From Bacteroidota bacterium (GTDB lineage Bacteria > Bacteroidota > Bacteroidia > Cytophagales > Cyclobacteriaceae), in NCBI GenBank assembly GCA_023417955.1, contig JAEZDW010000487.1:1-8745 (forward strand): a stretch of DNA of 8,745 bases. Reading direction: 5' to 3'. The notes under the pieces were generated by a model, which did not search any database, was not told the origin of the DNA, and worked only from the letters and a program-made list of their open reading frames with translations. The translations under genes were made by a program, and so were the position numbers. Positions 1 through 6,398 of this stretch are shown one piece after another. Position 1 is the first letter of the stretch, and the number at the start of each line of letters is the position of its first letter.

Positions 1-72
1 GCCGGAACGACCAAGAATTCCGGCACGAAGGCATTCAGAATTTTGATCATCGCACGGCAGCACGCGTCAGTG
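1..72. other. Left-edge non-coding sequence with a hairpin
   Basis: A perfect 7-bp inverted repeat (GCCGGAA at 1-7, TTCCGGC at 18-24, 10-nt loop) opens the window. No T-run follows it, so it is not a convincing intrinsic terminator. Frames entering from the left edge close at 43-45, 76-78 and near 178-181 and show no recognisable protein tail, so I do not call a partial gene here. Confidence 0.3.
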
Positions 73-160
73 CCCTGAAAGGGCGCCACACCCCAGCCCG
101 GGGTGTAAGCCCCGGGGCCGTGGAATCCCCCATTAACCCAGGCCCTGCAGGGGCGCCACA
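73..160. repeat. GC-rich palindromic repeat, two units (REP-like)
   Basis: Two units share the core GGGCGCCACA, each preceded by a small palindrome. Unit one has CCCT-GAA-AGGG at 73-83, then CGCCACACCCCAG, then a perfect 7-bp stem CCCGGGG (97-103) / CCCCGGG (110-116) with a 6-nt loop. Unit two has the palindrome CCCTGCAGGG at 143-152 followed by GCGCCACA to 160. A third, degenerate unit lies at 305-352. GC content is far above the flanks. Short palindromes in clusters are typical of REP-like intergenic elements; assignment to a specific family is an inference. Confidence 0.6.
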
Positions 161-304
161 ACGCGCGCTGTCAGAAAGATGAATGTTTTTCACGTCGGTA
201 GCGAAAGACGTAGCGAACACAATACAAGTCTCACGAACCGAATACCGCCGTTTCCAAATTTTGTGAACACCTCGCACGAAAAATCGCCACCTGCATTTAA
301 CCCG

Positions 305-352
305 CCCTGGTGGGTGCCACACCTCAGCCCGAAGGCTTCAGCAACCTTGGTG
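305..352. repeat. Degenerate third unit of the GC-rich repeat
   Basis: CCCTGGTGGGTGCCACACC followed by TCAGCCCG matches the first unit (CCCTGAAAGGGCGCCACACC then CCAGCCCG) at most positions. The downstream stem is weaker: GAAGGCTTC sits where the strong CCCGGGG/CCCCGGG stem is in unit one. Both this unit and unit two are preceded by TTAACCC. The arrangement suggests decay of an older copy. Confidence 0.5.
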
Positions 353-383
353 GCAGTAAAATGAATTTGGAGTGTTACAAAAA

Positions 384-424
384 ATCAGGTTTCGCCTGAT
401 ATGAAAATCGGGGATTTCCTGATT
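384..424 (+). promoter_or_regulatory. Two similar tandem hairpins upstream of the 56-aa ORF
   Basis: Hairpin one is ATCAGG (384-389), loop TTTCG, CCTGAT (395-400). Hairpin two is AATCGGG (406-412), loop GATTT, CCTGATT (418-424), with one G-T pair. They share the pattern AATC(A/G)GG, a 5-nt loop, then CCTGAT, and repeat with a period of about 23 nt. They end 44 nt before the ATG at 469, so they could form in its mRNA leader or act as a repeated DNA operator. Neither has a T-run, so they are not simple terminators. Function is unknown. Confidence 0.4.
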
Positions 425-468
425 CCCGGCGGCACGATTCGAGCGAATTTTACAGAAAAAAAAAGCAT

Positions 469-639
469 ATGAATACCACCGCACTTACTCAAACATGGGA
501 ACGCGAAGTTGAACCCAAAGAATTTCAGAACAACGGCATGACAGCACTGGGACTGGCAGGATGCCTGGCGATTACCCTCGTTGCATGCTTTTGCATCGCG
601 ATGAAGATGTCTGTGGACAAGACGCTTCGGATATCTTAA
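469..639 (+). CDS. Small predicted single-span membrane protein, 56 aa
   Basis: The ORF runs from ATG to TAA and was found by reading the sequence; it is shorter than usual gene-length cut-offs. The product has a polar, acidic N-terminal half (residues 1-22, including TWEREVEPKEFQNN), then a hydrophobic, Gly/Ala/Cys-rich stretch at about 24-45 that would span a membrane, then a short charged tail with KMSVDKTLRIS. The span contains three cysteines (32, 40, 42). There is no cleavable signal or lipobox. Upstream lies an A-run (AGAAAAAAAAAG) ending 4 nt before the ATG, the kind of A-rich start context common in Bacteroidota. I do not recognise a family. The hydrophobic helix and start context support a real gene, but without homologues a chance ORF remains possible. 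Confidence 0.5.
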   Translation: MNTTALTQTWEREVEPKEFQNNGMTALGLAGCLAITLVACFCIAMKMSVDKTLRIS

Positions 640-846
640 AGCAGCTGGTTACTGGCAGCGACTGCTATTGAGATGAGAACGGGTCAGTTTCGAGCTGCGA
701 GCTACAAGCTGCGAGTTTGTTTGGTCGTAACTTGAATGTTCGCGGTTCTAAAGGAAGAGATTTTTTTGTCGCAAGGTCCAGAGATGCAACGGGCGCAAAT
801 GGCGGGGCAGCCCCCAATTAAAAATCATAAATCAGAAATTAGAAAT
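640..846 (-). repeat. Composite intergenic repeat, copy 1 (inverted)
   Basis: Read on the minus strand this matches, block by block, the units at 8083-8251 and 8252-8457. Shared blocks, in plus-strand order here, are GCAGCTGG..ACTGGCAG.GACTGCTATTGAGA (640-672), an AGCT-rich run (690-716), TAACTTGAATGT..GCGGTTCT (728-750), a T-run then GTCGCAAGG (762-777), and an AT-rich end containing ATCAGAAATTAGAAAT. Copies differ by many substitutions and small indels. It starts directly after the TAA of the 56-aa ORF. It has no coding potential. Confidence 0.65.
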
Positions 847-869
847 GACCACCTTCAATGCGCTGCCCC
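804..869. repeat. Inverted repeat flanking the AT-rich end of the composite repeat
   Basis: GGGGCAGC (804-811) is the exact reverse complement of GCTGCCCC (862-869). Pairing extends outward with AAT (798-800) / ATT (870-872) after a small bulge. The 50-nt loop is the AT-rich segment of the repeat. It lies downstream of the stop codon of the minus-strand 66-aa gene, so it could protect or end that transcript, but there is no T-run. Confidence 0.35.
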
Positions 870-910
870 ATTCGCGTTAGCAAATAGTTTTCATGTCGCA
901 GTTTAAAATA

Positions 911-1111
911 TTATTCATCCTGAACGTCAACTTCGAATTTGAGATTCCGATCTGAAAGGAATTGAACAACATTCATAAGGTTGCCACGGGCAGGAAAGCA
1001 CAGGACGGGATCCTGCTGCCCATCAATTTGCTCACACAATGGTTCAAGTTCGCGGAGCGATTGTTCAAATTCTTCTGTACCCGATTTGCTGATCTTGATA
1101 TACAACCCCAT
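911..1111 (-). CDS. Small protein of unknown function, 66 aa
   Basis: The frame is open from a TTG at 1150, but the first ATG is at 1111. It is preceded by an AGGAG (1127-1123) 11 nt away, so I take this ATG, giving 66 aa beginning MGLYIKISKSG and ending FEVDVQDE. The protein is acidic and soluble with no signal or membrane segment. Alternation of a beta-like start (GLYIKIS), a helix-like middle (TEEFEQSLRELEPLCEQI) and a helix-strand end (NVVQFLSDRNLKFEVDV) suggests a small alpha/beta fold. It has two cysteines (residues 26 and 38). No family is recognised. It lies 158 bp downstream of the PAS histidine kinase on the same strand, so it may be a late member of that transcript or have its own promoter; no clear Bacteroidota -7 box was found in the gap. 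Confidence 0.6.
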   Translation of the reverse strand: MGLYIKISKSGTEEFEQSLRELEPLCEQIDGQQDPVLCFPARGNLMNVVQFLSDRNLKFEVDVQDE

Positions 1112-1122
1112 GAAATAATATT

Positions 1123-1127
1123 CTCCT
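1123..1127 (-). promoter_or_regulatory. Shine-Dalgarno-like site for the 66-aa gene
   Basis: The minus strand reads AGGAG here, 11 nt before the ATG at 1111. It lies inside the longer TTG-started reading frame and therefore favours the ATG as start. The spacing is longer than ideal, and most other genes in this window lack such a site. Confidence 0.45.
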
Positions 1128-1269
1128 GAATGATGTTGATTGTTTATCAATTCGAGTTAGTAAATGATTTTTAAAACCAAAAGGTTTGCCGGCGTTAATT
1201 GCCCACAACAATTTCACAAACGATAAACGGCTGACCACAAGCTGTTGTTGATAGCAGACGCCTCGATTG

Positions 1270-3333
1270 CTATGCGGGAATGTACACTGAAAACTTTGCG
1301 CCTGCGCCTGGTGAACCGTCGGCTGCGATGAATCCTTTGTGGTTGTCGACAACCTTCCGCACTATCGCCAGACCAATCCCCGTTCCCTCAAACGAATCGC
1401 GTGGATGCAGGCGGTAAAACACATCAAAGATTCGCTTTCCCTCGCGTGGTTCGAAACCAATGCCGTTGTCTGAGATTGTCAGTCGGTGGTAGCTGCGGTT
1501 CTCGGTGACGCCATGGTATTCCACAGGTCCGGTTACAAGTGTGTGTGCAATTTTGATTTCAGGAGGATGAAGCGGGTTCGAGAACTTGAGCGAGTTTGAA
1601 AACAAATTCAGGAATAGCTGGTGCATCTGAAAAGGAATTGCCCTGATCGTTGGAAGATCGTCGAAGCGGATCGTGGCCATCTTTTCGTGGATCGAAACCT
1701 CAAGGTCGCTGCGAACGTCCGCGATGGTATGATTGAGATCAACAGGCACCGGTTCCTCTGAACGACTTAGTTTCGAGAACGACAAGAGGTCGTCGATCAG
1801 TCGCTGCATTCTCCGCGCACTGAAAAGTATTTTTTGAATGTGGTCCTGACTCTTGTCCGACAATTGTTCCATCTCCGAAATCCGGGAGGTGAATACCTGG
1901 ATCTTGCGCAATGGTTCTTTAAGGTCGTGACTCGCAACGAACGCAAAAGAGGAAAGCTGGCTATTTGCCACTTCAAGGTCGCGGTTCTTCAAATCAAGTG
2001 CTTCTTCAGCAGCCTTGCGTTCCGTAAGGTCACGCGTAACTTTAGTGAATCCGATGACCTCGTCATTCTTTCCGTGCAGCGCCGTGATCACAACGCTCGC
2101 CCAGAACGCGCTGCCATCTTTTCTGAGGCGATAGCCTTCGTTGATTACCTTGCCGGTGGCAACTGCTTCGCGTAGAAGTTTTTCAGGGACACCATTCTCA
2201 AGGTCTGTTCGCGTATAAAAGATGCGGAAGTTCTTGCCAATAGCTTCTTCGCGTGTATATCCCTTGATTTTTTCTGCGCCTGAGTTCCAGTGACGAATCT
2301 CTCCATTGAGGTCAAGAAAGATGATCGCATAGTCTTCGACTTCCTCGATCATGCGATAGTACCGCTCTTCACTTAGCTGGAGCTGCTCGTTTTTCTGTTT
2401 GAGTTCCTCCACATAGTTGCTGATTCGATCTTCAGCAATGCGTTTATCCGTCAGGTCGCGGGTGATTTTAGAGTATCCGAACACCTCCCCTTTTTCATCG
2501 TGGAGTGCCGTAATGGCAACGTATGCCCAGAACCTGCGTCCGTCTTTGCGAACGCGCCAGCCTTCATGGGTTACCGATCCCAGATCGCGTGCTTCTTTCA
2601 GCAGTCGTTCAGGCAACCGGGCTTCGCGGTCATCGTGCGTGTAAAAGAGCCGGAAACTTTTTCCAATAATTTCTTCCGGACTGTATCCGTTGACTTTTTC
2701 GGCGCCGAGATTCCATTCCATTACGATGCCGTTTGGATCAAGCTGAATGATCGCATAGTCCTTGATTTCCTCCACCATCTTTTGATAGCGGGCCTGACTT
2801 TTGCGAAGCTCCTCGTTTTTCAATTGGATCTCTTCAACAAACTTGCTGAGGCTGTCGTCGGCGATGCGTTTCTCGGTAAGGTCACGCGTTACTTTGAGAA
2901 AGCCGGTAAGATTTCCTTCGTCGTCGTGAATTGCTGTAATGGATATACTTCCCCAGAACCGGGTACCCCCTTTCTTCAGACGCCAGCCTTCATGGTAGGC
3001 GCGTCCGTTTTCCGCCGCCTTCGCGAGCAGCTGCTCCGGAAACTTCGCTTCCTTTTCATCGCGCGTATAGAACAGCCGGAAGTGTTTTCCAATAATTTCT
3101 TCTGCTTTATAACCTTTGATTTTTTCGGCACCGCGGTTCCATGAGGAGATAATACCGGACGCATTCAGGGAAAAGATGGCATACTCCTCGACCTCATCGA
3201 TAATTTTTTCAAAGCGATCTTTAGTTATCGCCGTATTGCCCGAGACCGCACCTTTTTCCTTGGATGCAGACTCGGAATCAACCGCTGGCTTTGTATCGTC
3301 AATCATCGGGATGCTCTTTGTAGGGTTCCTCAT
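1270..3333 (-). CDS. Cytoplasmic PAS-PAS-PAS sensor histidine kinase, 687 aa
   Basis: It autophosphorylates on His and should pass the phosphate to a receiver, probably the one encoded just upstream. Three PAS domains lie at about 39-155, 182-297 and 324-440. Each carries a WN.GAEK..GY motif (W65, W207, W349), an FR(L/I)FYT motif and a closing TRDLT. They are joined by charged coiled-coil linkers. The HisKA domain has SHDLKEPLRKI with phosphoacceptor H469. The HATPase domain has N-box NLFSNSLKFS (N580), DNGIGF (622-627), FDVFYRLHP and GTGIGLAIV (650-658), so it looks catalytically intact. There is no signal peptide or membrane span, so signals are sensed in the cytoplasm; the PAS ligand cannot be told. 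The frame is open from a TTG at 3354, but the first ATG is at 3333; an ATG at 3306 with AAGAG upstream is an alternative start. Confidence 0.95.
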   Translation of the reverse strand: MRNPTKSIPMIDDTKPAVDSESASKEKGAVSGNTAITKDRFEKIIDEVEEYAIFSLNASGIISSWNRGAEKIKGYKAEEIIGKHFRLFYTRDEKEAKFPEQLLAKAAENGRAYHEGWRLKKGGTRFWGSISITAIHDDEGNLTGFLKVTRDLTEKRIADDSLSKFVEEIQLKNEELRKSQARYQKMVEEIKDYAIIQLDPNGIVMEWNLGAEKVNGYSPEEIIGKSFRLFYTHDDREARLPERLLKEARDLGSVTHEGWRVRKDGRRFWAYVAITALHDEKGEVFGYSKITRDLTDKRIAEDRISNYVEELKQKNEQLQLSEERYYRMIEEVEDYAIIFLDLNGEIRHWNSGAEKIKGYTREEAIGKNFRIFYTRTDLENGVPEKLLREAVATGKVINEGYRLRKDGSAFWASVVITALHGKNDEVIGFTKVTRDLTERKAAEEALDLKNRDLEVANSQLSSFAFVASHDLKEPLRKIQVFTSRISEMEQLSDKSQDHIQKILFSARRMQRLIDDLLSFSKLSRSEEPVPVDLNHTIADVRSDLEVSIHEKMATIRFDDLPTIRAIPFQMHQLFLNLFSNSLKFSNPLHPPEIKIAHTLVTGPVEYHGVTENRSYHRLTISDNGIGFEPREGKRIFDVFYRLHPRDSFEGTGIGLAIVRKVVDNHKGFIAADGSPGAGAKFSVYIPA

Positions 3334-3354
3334 TCTTCGTGAAAACGATGTCAA

Positions 3355-3819
3355 TCAGACCTGCCGTTTTAATTGTCCGTTTTTGGCTGTTATTTTTTGG
3401 GTGCCTAATATTGGTTTCAGTGCTTCCAACCATTCTGCATCTTTGTTTGGTTTGATGATATAATGGCTTGCACCTTTTCCAAGGGAAATTTCAACTGTCC
3501 GTATGTCTGCGCTTGTAGTCATGACAATTACTGGAATTCTACCGGCATTTGTTGTTTCAGCAAATGCATCCAAAAATTGCTCACCACTCATACGCGGCAT
3601 ATTCAGATCGAGGAAAATTGCTTCCGGCATGGTCTTCATACGCGAAAGTTGTTCCAACGCCTCCATTCCGTTCCACGCAGTCACGCATTTCAGGTGCGGA
3701 TTGATTCTTTCCATGGTATTTAAAAAAATCAGCTGGTCGTCCTCGTCGTCGTCAATTAAGATGACTCTGCTTTTGATTTGTGGACATTTCCGGCCGTTTC
3801 TAAATATAAACTCCTCCAT
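3355..3819 (-). CDS. Single-domain response regulator (CheY/Rcp1-like receiver), 154 aa
   Basis: This is a receiver domain without a DNA-binding or enzymatic output. The acidic pocket is in VILIDDDEDD (D23-D25), the phospho-acceptor is D71 in IFLDLNMP, the switch Thr is at 101/102 in IVMTTSAD, and the conserved Lys is K123 in YIIKPN. About 18 residues precede the domain and about 17 follow it, with no second domain. The stop lies 21 bp before the ATG of the triple-PAS kinase, so the two form an operon and are a likely cognate pair. Output is probably by protein-protein contact or as a phosphorelay intermediate. The open frame begins with TTG at 3828; I use the first ATG at 3819. A 14-bp imperfect palindrome (AGGTA-CAAT-TACCT, 3821-3834) lies just upstream of it. 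Confidence 0.93.
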   Translation of the reverse strand: MEEFIFRNGRKCPQIKSRVILIDDDEDDQLIFLNTMERINPHLKCVTAWNGMEALEQLSRMKTMPEAIFLDLNMPRMSGEQFLDAFAETTNAGRIPVIVMTTSADIRTVEISLGKGASHYIIKPNKDAEWLEALKPILGTQKITAKNGQLKRQV

Positions 3820-3964
3820 CAGGTACAATTACCTAAACAAACTATCACGTAAAATCTCATGCCAGACAGCAATAGTCCGGTTAATGAGCACATTTAAGCT
3901 AATTACAAAAAAATAACGAGAAACCTGAATAATAAGGGCGCAGGCTGCTCACAAGATGCGGAAG

Positions 3965-3998
3965 CTGAATGGTGTGGAGTACAATTCAGGTGACCTGA
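3965..3998. other. Overlapping palindromes just after the TPR-kinase stop
   Basis: TCAGGT-G-ACCTGA (3986-3998) is a perfect 13-bp odd palindrome beginning 1 nt past the stop codon of the minus-strand gene. A second stem, CTGAAT (3965-3970) with ATTCAG (3984-3989) and a 13-nt loop, overlaps it, so the two folds exclude each other. No T-run follows immediately on the minus strand; a TTATTTTTTTG tract appears about 75 nt later. It could be an operator or a weak 3' end structure. Confidence 0.3.
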
Positions 3999-3999
3999 C

Positions 4000-6120
4000 T
4001 CAGAACACGAGAGTAAGTTCGTTATAGCCTTCAGGGGTCTTCTTCACGTCAACTTTTCCGCCAATCTTTTTCGCGGCGGTTTTGACGAAGTAGAGGTCGT
4101 GCTGGACTTTCTCAGGCTCTCCGGTTTCGAACTCCGAACCTTGCAATACATCAAACAGACGCGGTGTCCCCTGTTCGACGTCCATGTCACGATTATCTAC
4201 GATGCTCACGCTTACGCGACCATTATTCGCAGGCTGGACATTGATCTCAATGAAGTGTTCCTTGTCCTGCGTTGAATTGCAGAAACGCAGTGCGTTGTCG
4301 ATCGTGTTTTCGAGTACGATACTCATCAGCTCCTTGTCGGTGAGCAGGCTTGTATTCCTGGCGATGTTCTTTCGCACCACAACTTTCTCGGGTATACCCT
4401 TCTTCATCTGAAGGGACAGCACCTGGTCGACAAGCGCAGGCAGGTCAGTCTCCGAAAGGCTTGGCTTGGCGTGATTGATCTTGTTGAGTGCAAGCAGACG
4501 CTTAAGTATCGAATTGAGAACCTCGGTAGTTTTGCTGATCATTTTTACATACATCAAAGAGGTGTTGTCCTTGATGTCGAGCATGGCGACGTGGCATATT
4601 CCCATAAGTGACGCGAGCGGGGCGCGAATGTCTTCAGCGCTCTTCAGCACAAATGTGTCGAGTTCGTCGTTCATCTGCTTCAATGCAAGATTCACATGTC
4701 TGAGTTCTTCGGTTTTCTTTTCCACGAGGCGGTCAAGTTCAGCATTCCTTACTCCCAGCTTGCGGTTTTGCTCATGGATGACATCCTGCGCCTGTGAAAG
4801 CTTGCGGTTAACTCGTTTGAGTGCGCGATAAGCGACTACAAGTCCGATTACGATAACGATAGCCATAATAGCAATCACCAGTGCAGACATGTATAAACGT
4901 TTTTGCTGCGCGATAGTAGTCTTGTTTGCCTCTATCGTTGCCATGTTCATGCGCTGTTCGTATTCGGCTCTGCTTCGTGCAAGTGTTTGCATCACATCCT
5001 CATCATACATATCGTCCTTCAGGGCAATGTACTGGTTGACGTATCGGGAGTATTTATCAAAATCCTTCCGGGTATGGTAGACCTCAGCAAGGGCCTGGCT
5101 TGCGTGCATAAGCGATTCGCGGAACTGACCTTTCTCTGCGATTACTTCTGCTTTTTCAAATTCATCGATGGCTGCATCGTAGTCGTTGCGCTGTTTGTAG
5201 ATACGGCCAAGCCAGTAGTGCCCTTCAGATTCAAAACGGCGATTCGCAACTTCACCTGATCGACTTAATGCAATGCGAACATGCTTTTCTGCCAGGTCGT
5301 AGTTTTCCAGTTTCAGGTATGCAATCCCGGAACCCATGTTGGCATTAAGCGCGATTGATGGTGCGCACTCGTCAACACATTCGTTCAGTGCCTGCTTGAA
5401 TCGCTCCAGGGCCAGCGCGTGCTCGCCCAAAGCATTGTGACAGTCGCCGATGTTATTAAGCAGAATTCCAATGTCGTACCTGTCTGATTGGAGCTGAATC
5501 TCGAGCGCTTTTTCATAGTAGGACTTCGCCTCCTTGAAGTTTTTCATTTTGCTGAAGAGGAGACCAAGGTTGTTGTAGGTGAAGCCTTTGTTTTCAATGT
5601 CATCATGTTCTTCAGTCAAACCCAGAACACGGAAGTGAACCGCGAGTGCCTTGTCATAGTTACCGACAAAGGTGTATGCGTTTCCGAGGTTCATCAGGAT
5701 GAGCTTGATATCAGTCGTCATCTGATGACGCTCTGCCACGGGAAGAACTTTCTCAAGCACTTTTATTGATTCAAGTCTTTTCTCCTGCCGTGCAAGAACT
5801 TGTCCGAGTATACGACCTCCTTCAACGATGCGTAACGTGTCGCCTTCGTTGAGCGCAATCTCATAGGCTTCATTGGCAGCGGCATATGCTGCATTGAAAT
5901 CAGTATACAAAGTGGTTCTTACCTTATTTATCAGGGTCTCGAATCTGTCGATACCTTCTTTGTCAGCAAGCACACCTTCAAGTGAGTCAAGTTTGCGGCT
6001 TTGTGCGTGCACATCATTCGTCAACAACGTTGCGACGATAACGATGAGCAGAGCCTTGCTGAAAAAATTAAAGTACTCGGGTAAGTAAACACATTGCTCG
6101 AATCTGTAACGCATGTTCAT
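4000..6120 (-). CDS. Membrane TPR sensor histidine-kinase homologue, probable pseudokinase, 706 aa
   Basis: N-terminal signal peptide or anchor at about 17-39 with possible cleavage at VHA-QS. TPR-type helical repeats fill about 75-370, for example NLGNAYTFVGNYDKALAVH (144-162), NNLGLLFSKMKNFKEAKSYY (183-202), and WLGRIYKQRNDYDAAIDEF (303-321). A membrane span lies at 411-431, followed by a coiled coil (about 433-490) and a kinase-like region. This is the layout of Bacteroidota TPR-containing sensor kinases with a periplasmic repeat domain. The H-box reads AEDIRAPL where SHDLRAPL is usual, so the phospho-His is Glu (E496, GAA at 4635-4633). The G1 motif is VDNRDMD (641-647) instead of DNGIG, and the G2 region (669-680, KVQHDLYFVK) has no glycine. 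The N-box Asn (N609) and LFD (655-657) remain. Autokinase activity is unlikely; a scaffold, sensor or modulator role is inferred. The frame is intact, so this is not a decayed gene. Confidence 0.9.
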   Translation of the reverse strand: MNMRYRFEQCVYLPEYFNFFSKALLIVIVATLLTNDVHAQSRKLDSLEGVLADKEGIDRFETLINKVRTTLYTDFNAAYAAANEAYEIALNEGDTLRIVEGGRILGQVLARQEKRLESIKVLEKVLPVAERHQMTTDIKLILMNLGNAYTFVGNYDKALAVHFRVLGLTEEHDDIENKGFTYNNLGLLFSKMKNFKEAKSYYEKALEIQLQSDRYDIGILLNNIGDCHNALGEHALALERFKQALNECVDECAPSIALNANMGSGIAYLKLENYDLAEKHVRIALSRSGEVANRRFESEGHYWLGRIYKQRNDYDAAIDEFEKAEVIAEKGQFRESLMHASQALAEVYHTRKDFDKYSRYVNQYIALKDDMYDEDVMQTLARSRAEYEQRMNMATIEANKTTIAQQKRLYMSALVIAIMAIVIVIGLVVAYRALKRVNRKLSQAQDVIHEQNRKLGVRNAELDRLVEKKTEELRHVNLALKQMNDELDTFVLKSAEDIRAPLASLMGICHVAMLDIKDNTSLMYVKMISKTTEVLNSILKRLLALNKINHAKPSLSETDLPALVDQVLSLQMKKGIPEKVVVRKNIARNTSLLTDKELMSIVLENTIDNALRFCNSTQDKEHFIEINVQPANNGRVSVSIVDNRDMDVEQGTPRLFDVLQGSEFETGEPEKVQHDLYFVKTAAKKIGGKVDVKKTPEGYNELTLVF

Positions 6121-6170
6121 CTCGATAATCTTTGGCAGAAAGTTTTAACAACACTCAAAAACTAAACACT
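6121..6170. promoter_or_regulatory. Divergent intergenic region between TPR pseudokinase and lipoprotein
   Basis: Only 50 bp separate the two start codons, so promoters must overlap here or lie within the opposing genes. Partial Bacteroidota -7-like boxes are visible with one extra spacer base: TA-ATC-TTTG at 6126-6134 (plus) and TA-GTT-TTTG on the minus strand (6164-6156). Neither has a convincing -33 TTG at normal distance, so assignment is tentative. Confidence 0.3.
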
Positions 6171-6305
6171 ATGAAAAAGTTCATCTACATCGTTCTGTTT
6201 GCTATGGCAACTTCATTAACTGTGACATCATGCACTGAAGAAGTGGTTCAACCCACTCAGAATGAAAACCCCGGAACTGGTGATGGCCAGGGAGGAAAAA
6301 TCTAA
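6171..6305 (+). CDS. Very small predicted lipoprotein, 44 aa
   Basis: ATG to TAA, found by reading the sequence; too short for usual gene-length cut-offs. The N-terminus MKKFIYIVLFAMATSLTVTSC is a textbook lipoprotein signal: two lysines, a hydrophobic core (4-18) and a lipobox VTSC with C21. The mature part is only 24 residues, acidic then Gly/Pro/Asn-rich (TEEVVQPTQNENPGTGDGQGGKI), without a folded domain. No Asp follows the Cys directly; the T-E-E after Cys may direct surface export in Bacteroidota, which is an inference. Its own terminator follows 55 bp later. It is divergent from the TPR pseudokinase with 50 bp between starts, so co-regulation or a functional link is plausible. Tiny lipoproteins of this type recur in Bacteroidota without known function. 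Confidence 0.7.
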   Translation: MKKFIYIVLFAMATSLTVTSCTEEVVQPTQNENPGTGDGQGGKI

Positions 6306-6360
6306 AAGATTATCCCGGACATCCGCTCCAACCGACGCAGCTTCTTTCACGTTGCGCGTC

Positions 6361-6398
6361 AAAAAAACTGCTGGTATAATTGCCAGTAGTTTTTTTTT
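6361..6398 (+). terminator. Intrinsic terminator after the lipoprotein gene
   Basis: Stem ACTGCTGG (6367-6374) pairs with CCAGTAGT (6383-6390) with one G-T pair and an 8-nt loop. A-run 6361-6367 on the left and eight more Ts (6391-6398) on the right extend the stem and give the U-tract. With A on the left and T on the right it could also act on minus-strand transcription. Confidence 0.88.

Noticed and set aside
47..322. 91-codon minus-strand open frame over the GC-rich repeats
   Set aside because: It runs through the palindromic repeat units, has a skewed Arg/Cys/Trp-rich composition and matches no recognisable family; the overlapping plus-strand frame at 179-364 is equally unconvincing.
1065..1352. 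95-codon minus-strand open frame between the kinase and the 66-aa gene
   Set aside because: It overlaps the real kinase end (with intact GTGIGL motif) and the 66-aa start in another frame, and the sequence is Gln/Ser-rich without domain features.
2500..3144. 214-codon plus-strand open frame
   Set aside because: It is the antisense shadow of the PAS domains; the minus-strand kinase has clear motifs throughout, and the internal similarity in this frame mirrors the PAS repeats.
4633..4635. A frameshift or sequencing error explaining the missing phospho-His
   Set aside because: The frame is continuous on both sides with normal flanking motif (DIRAPL), His to Glu needs at least two substitutions, and the G1 and G2 motifs are independently degenerate.
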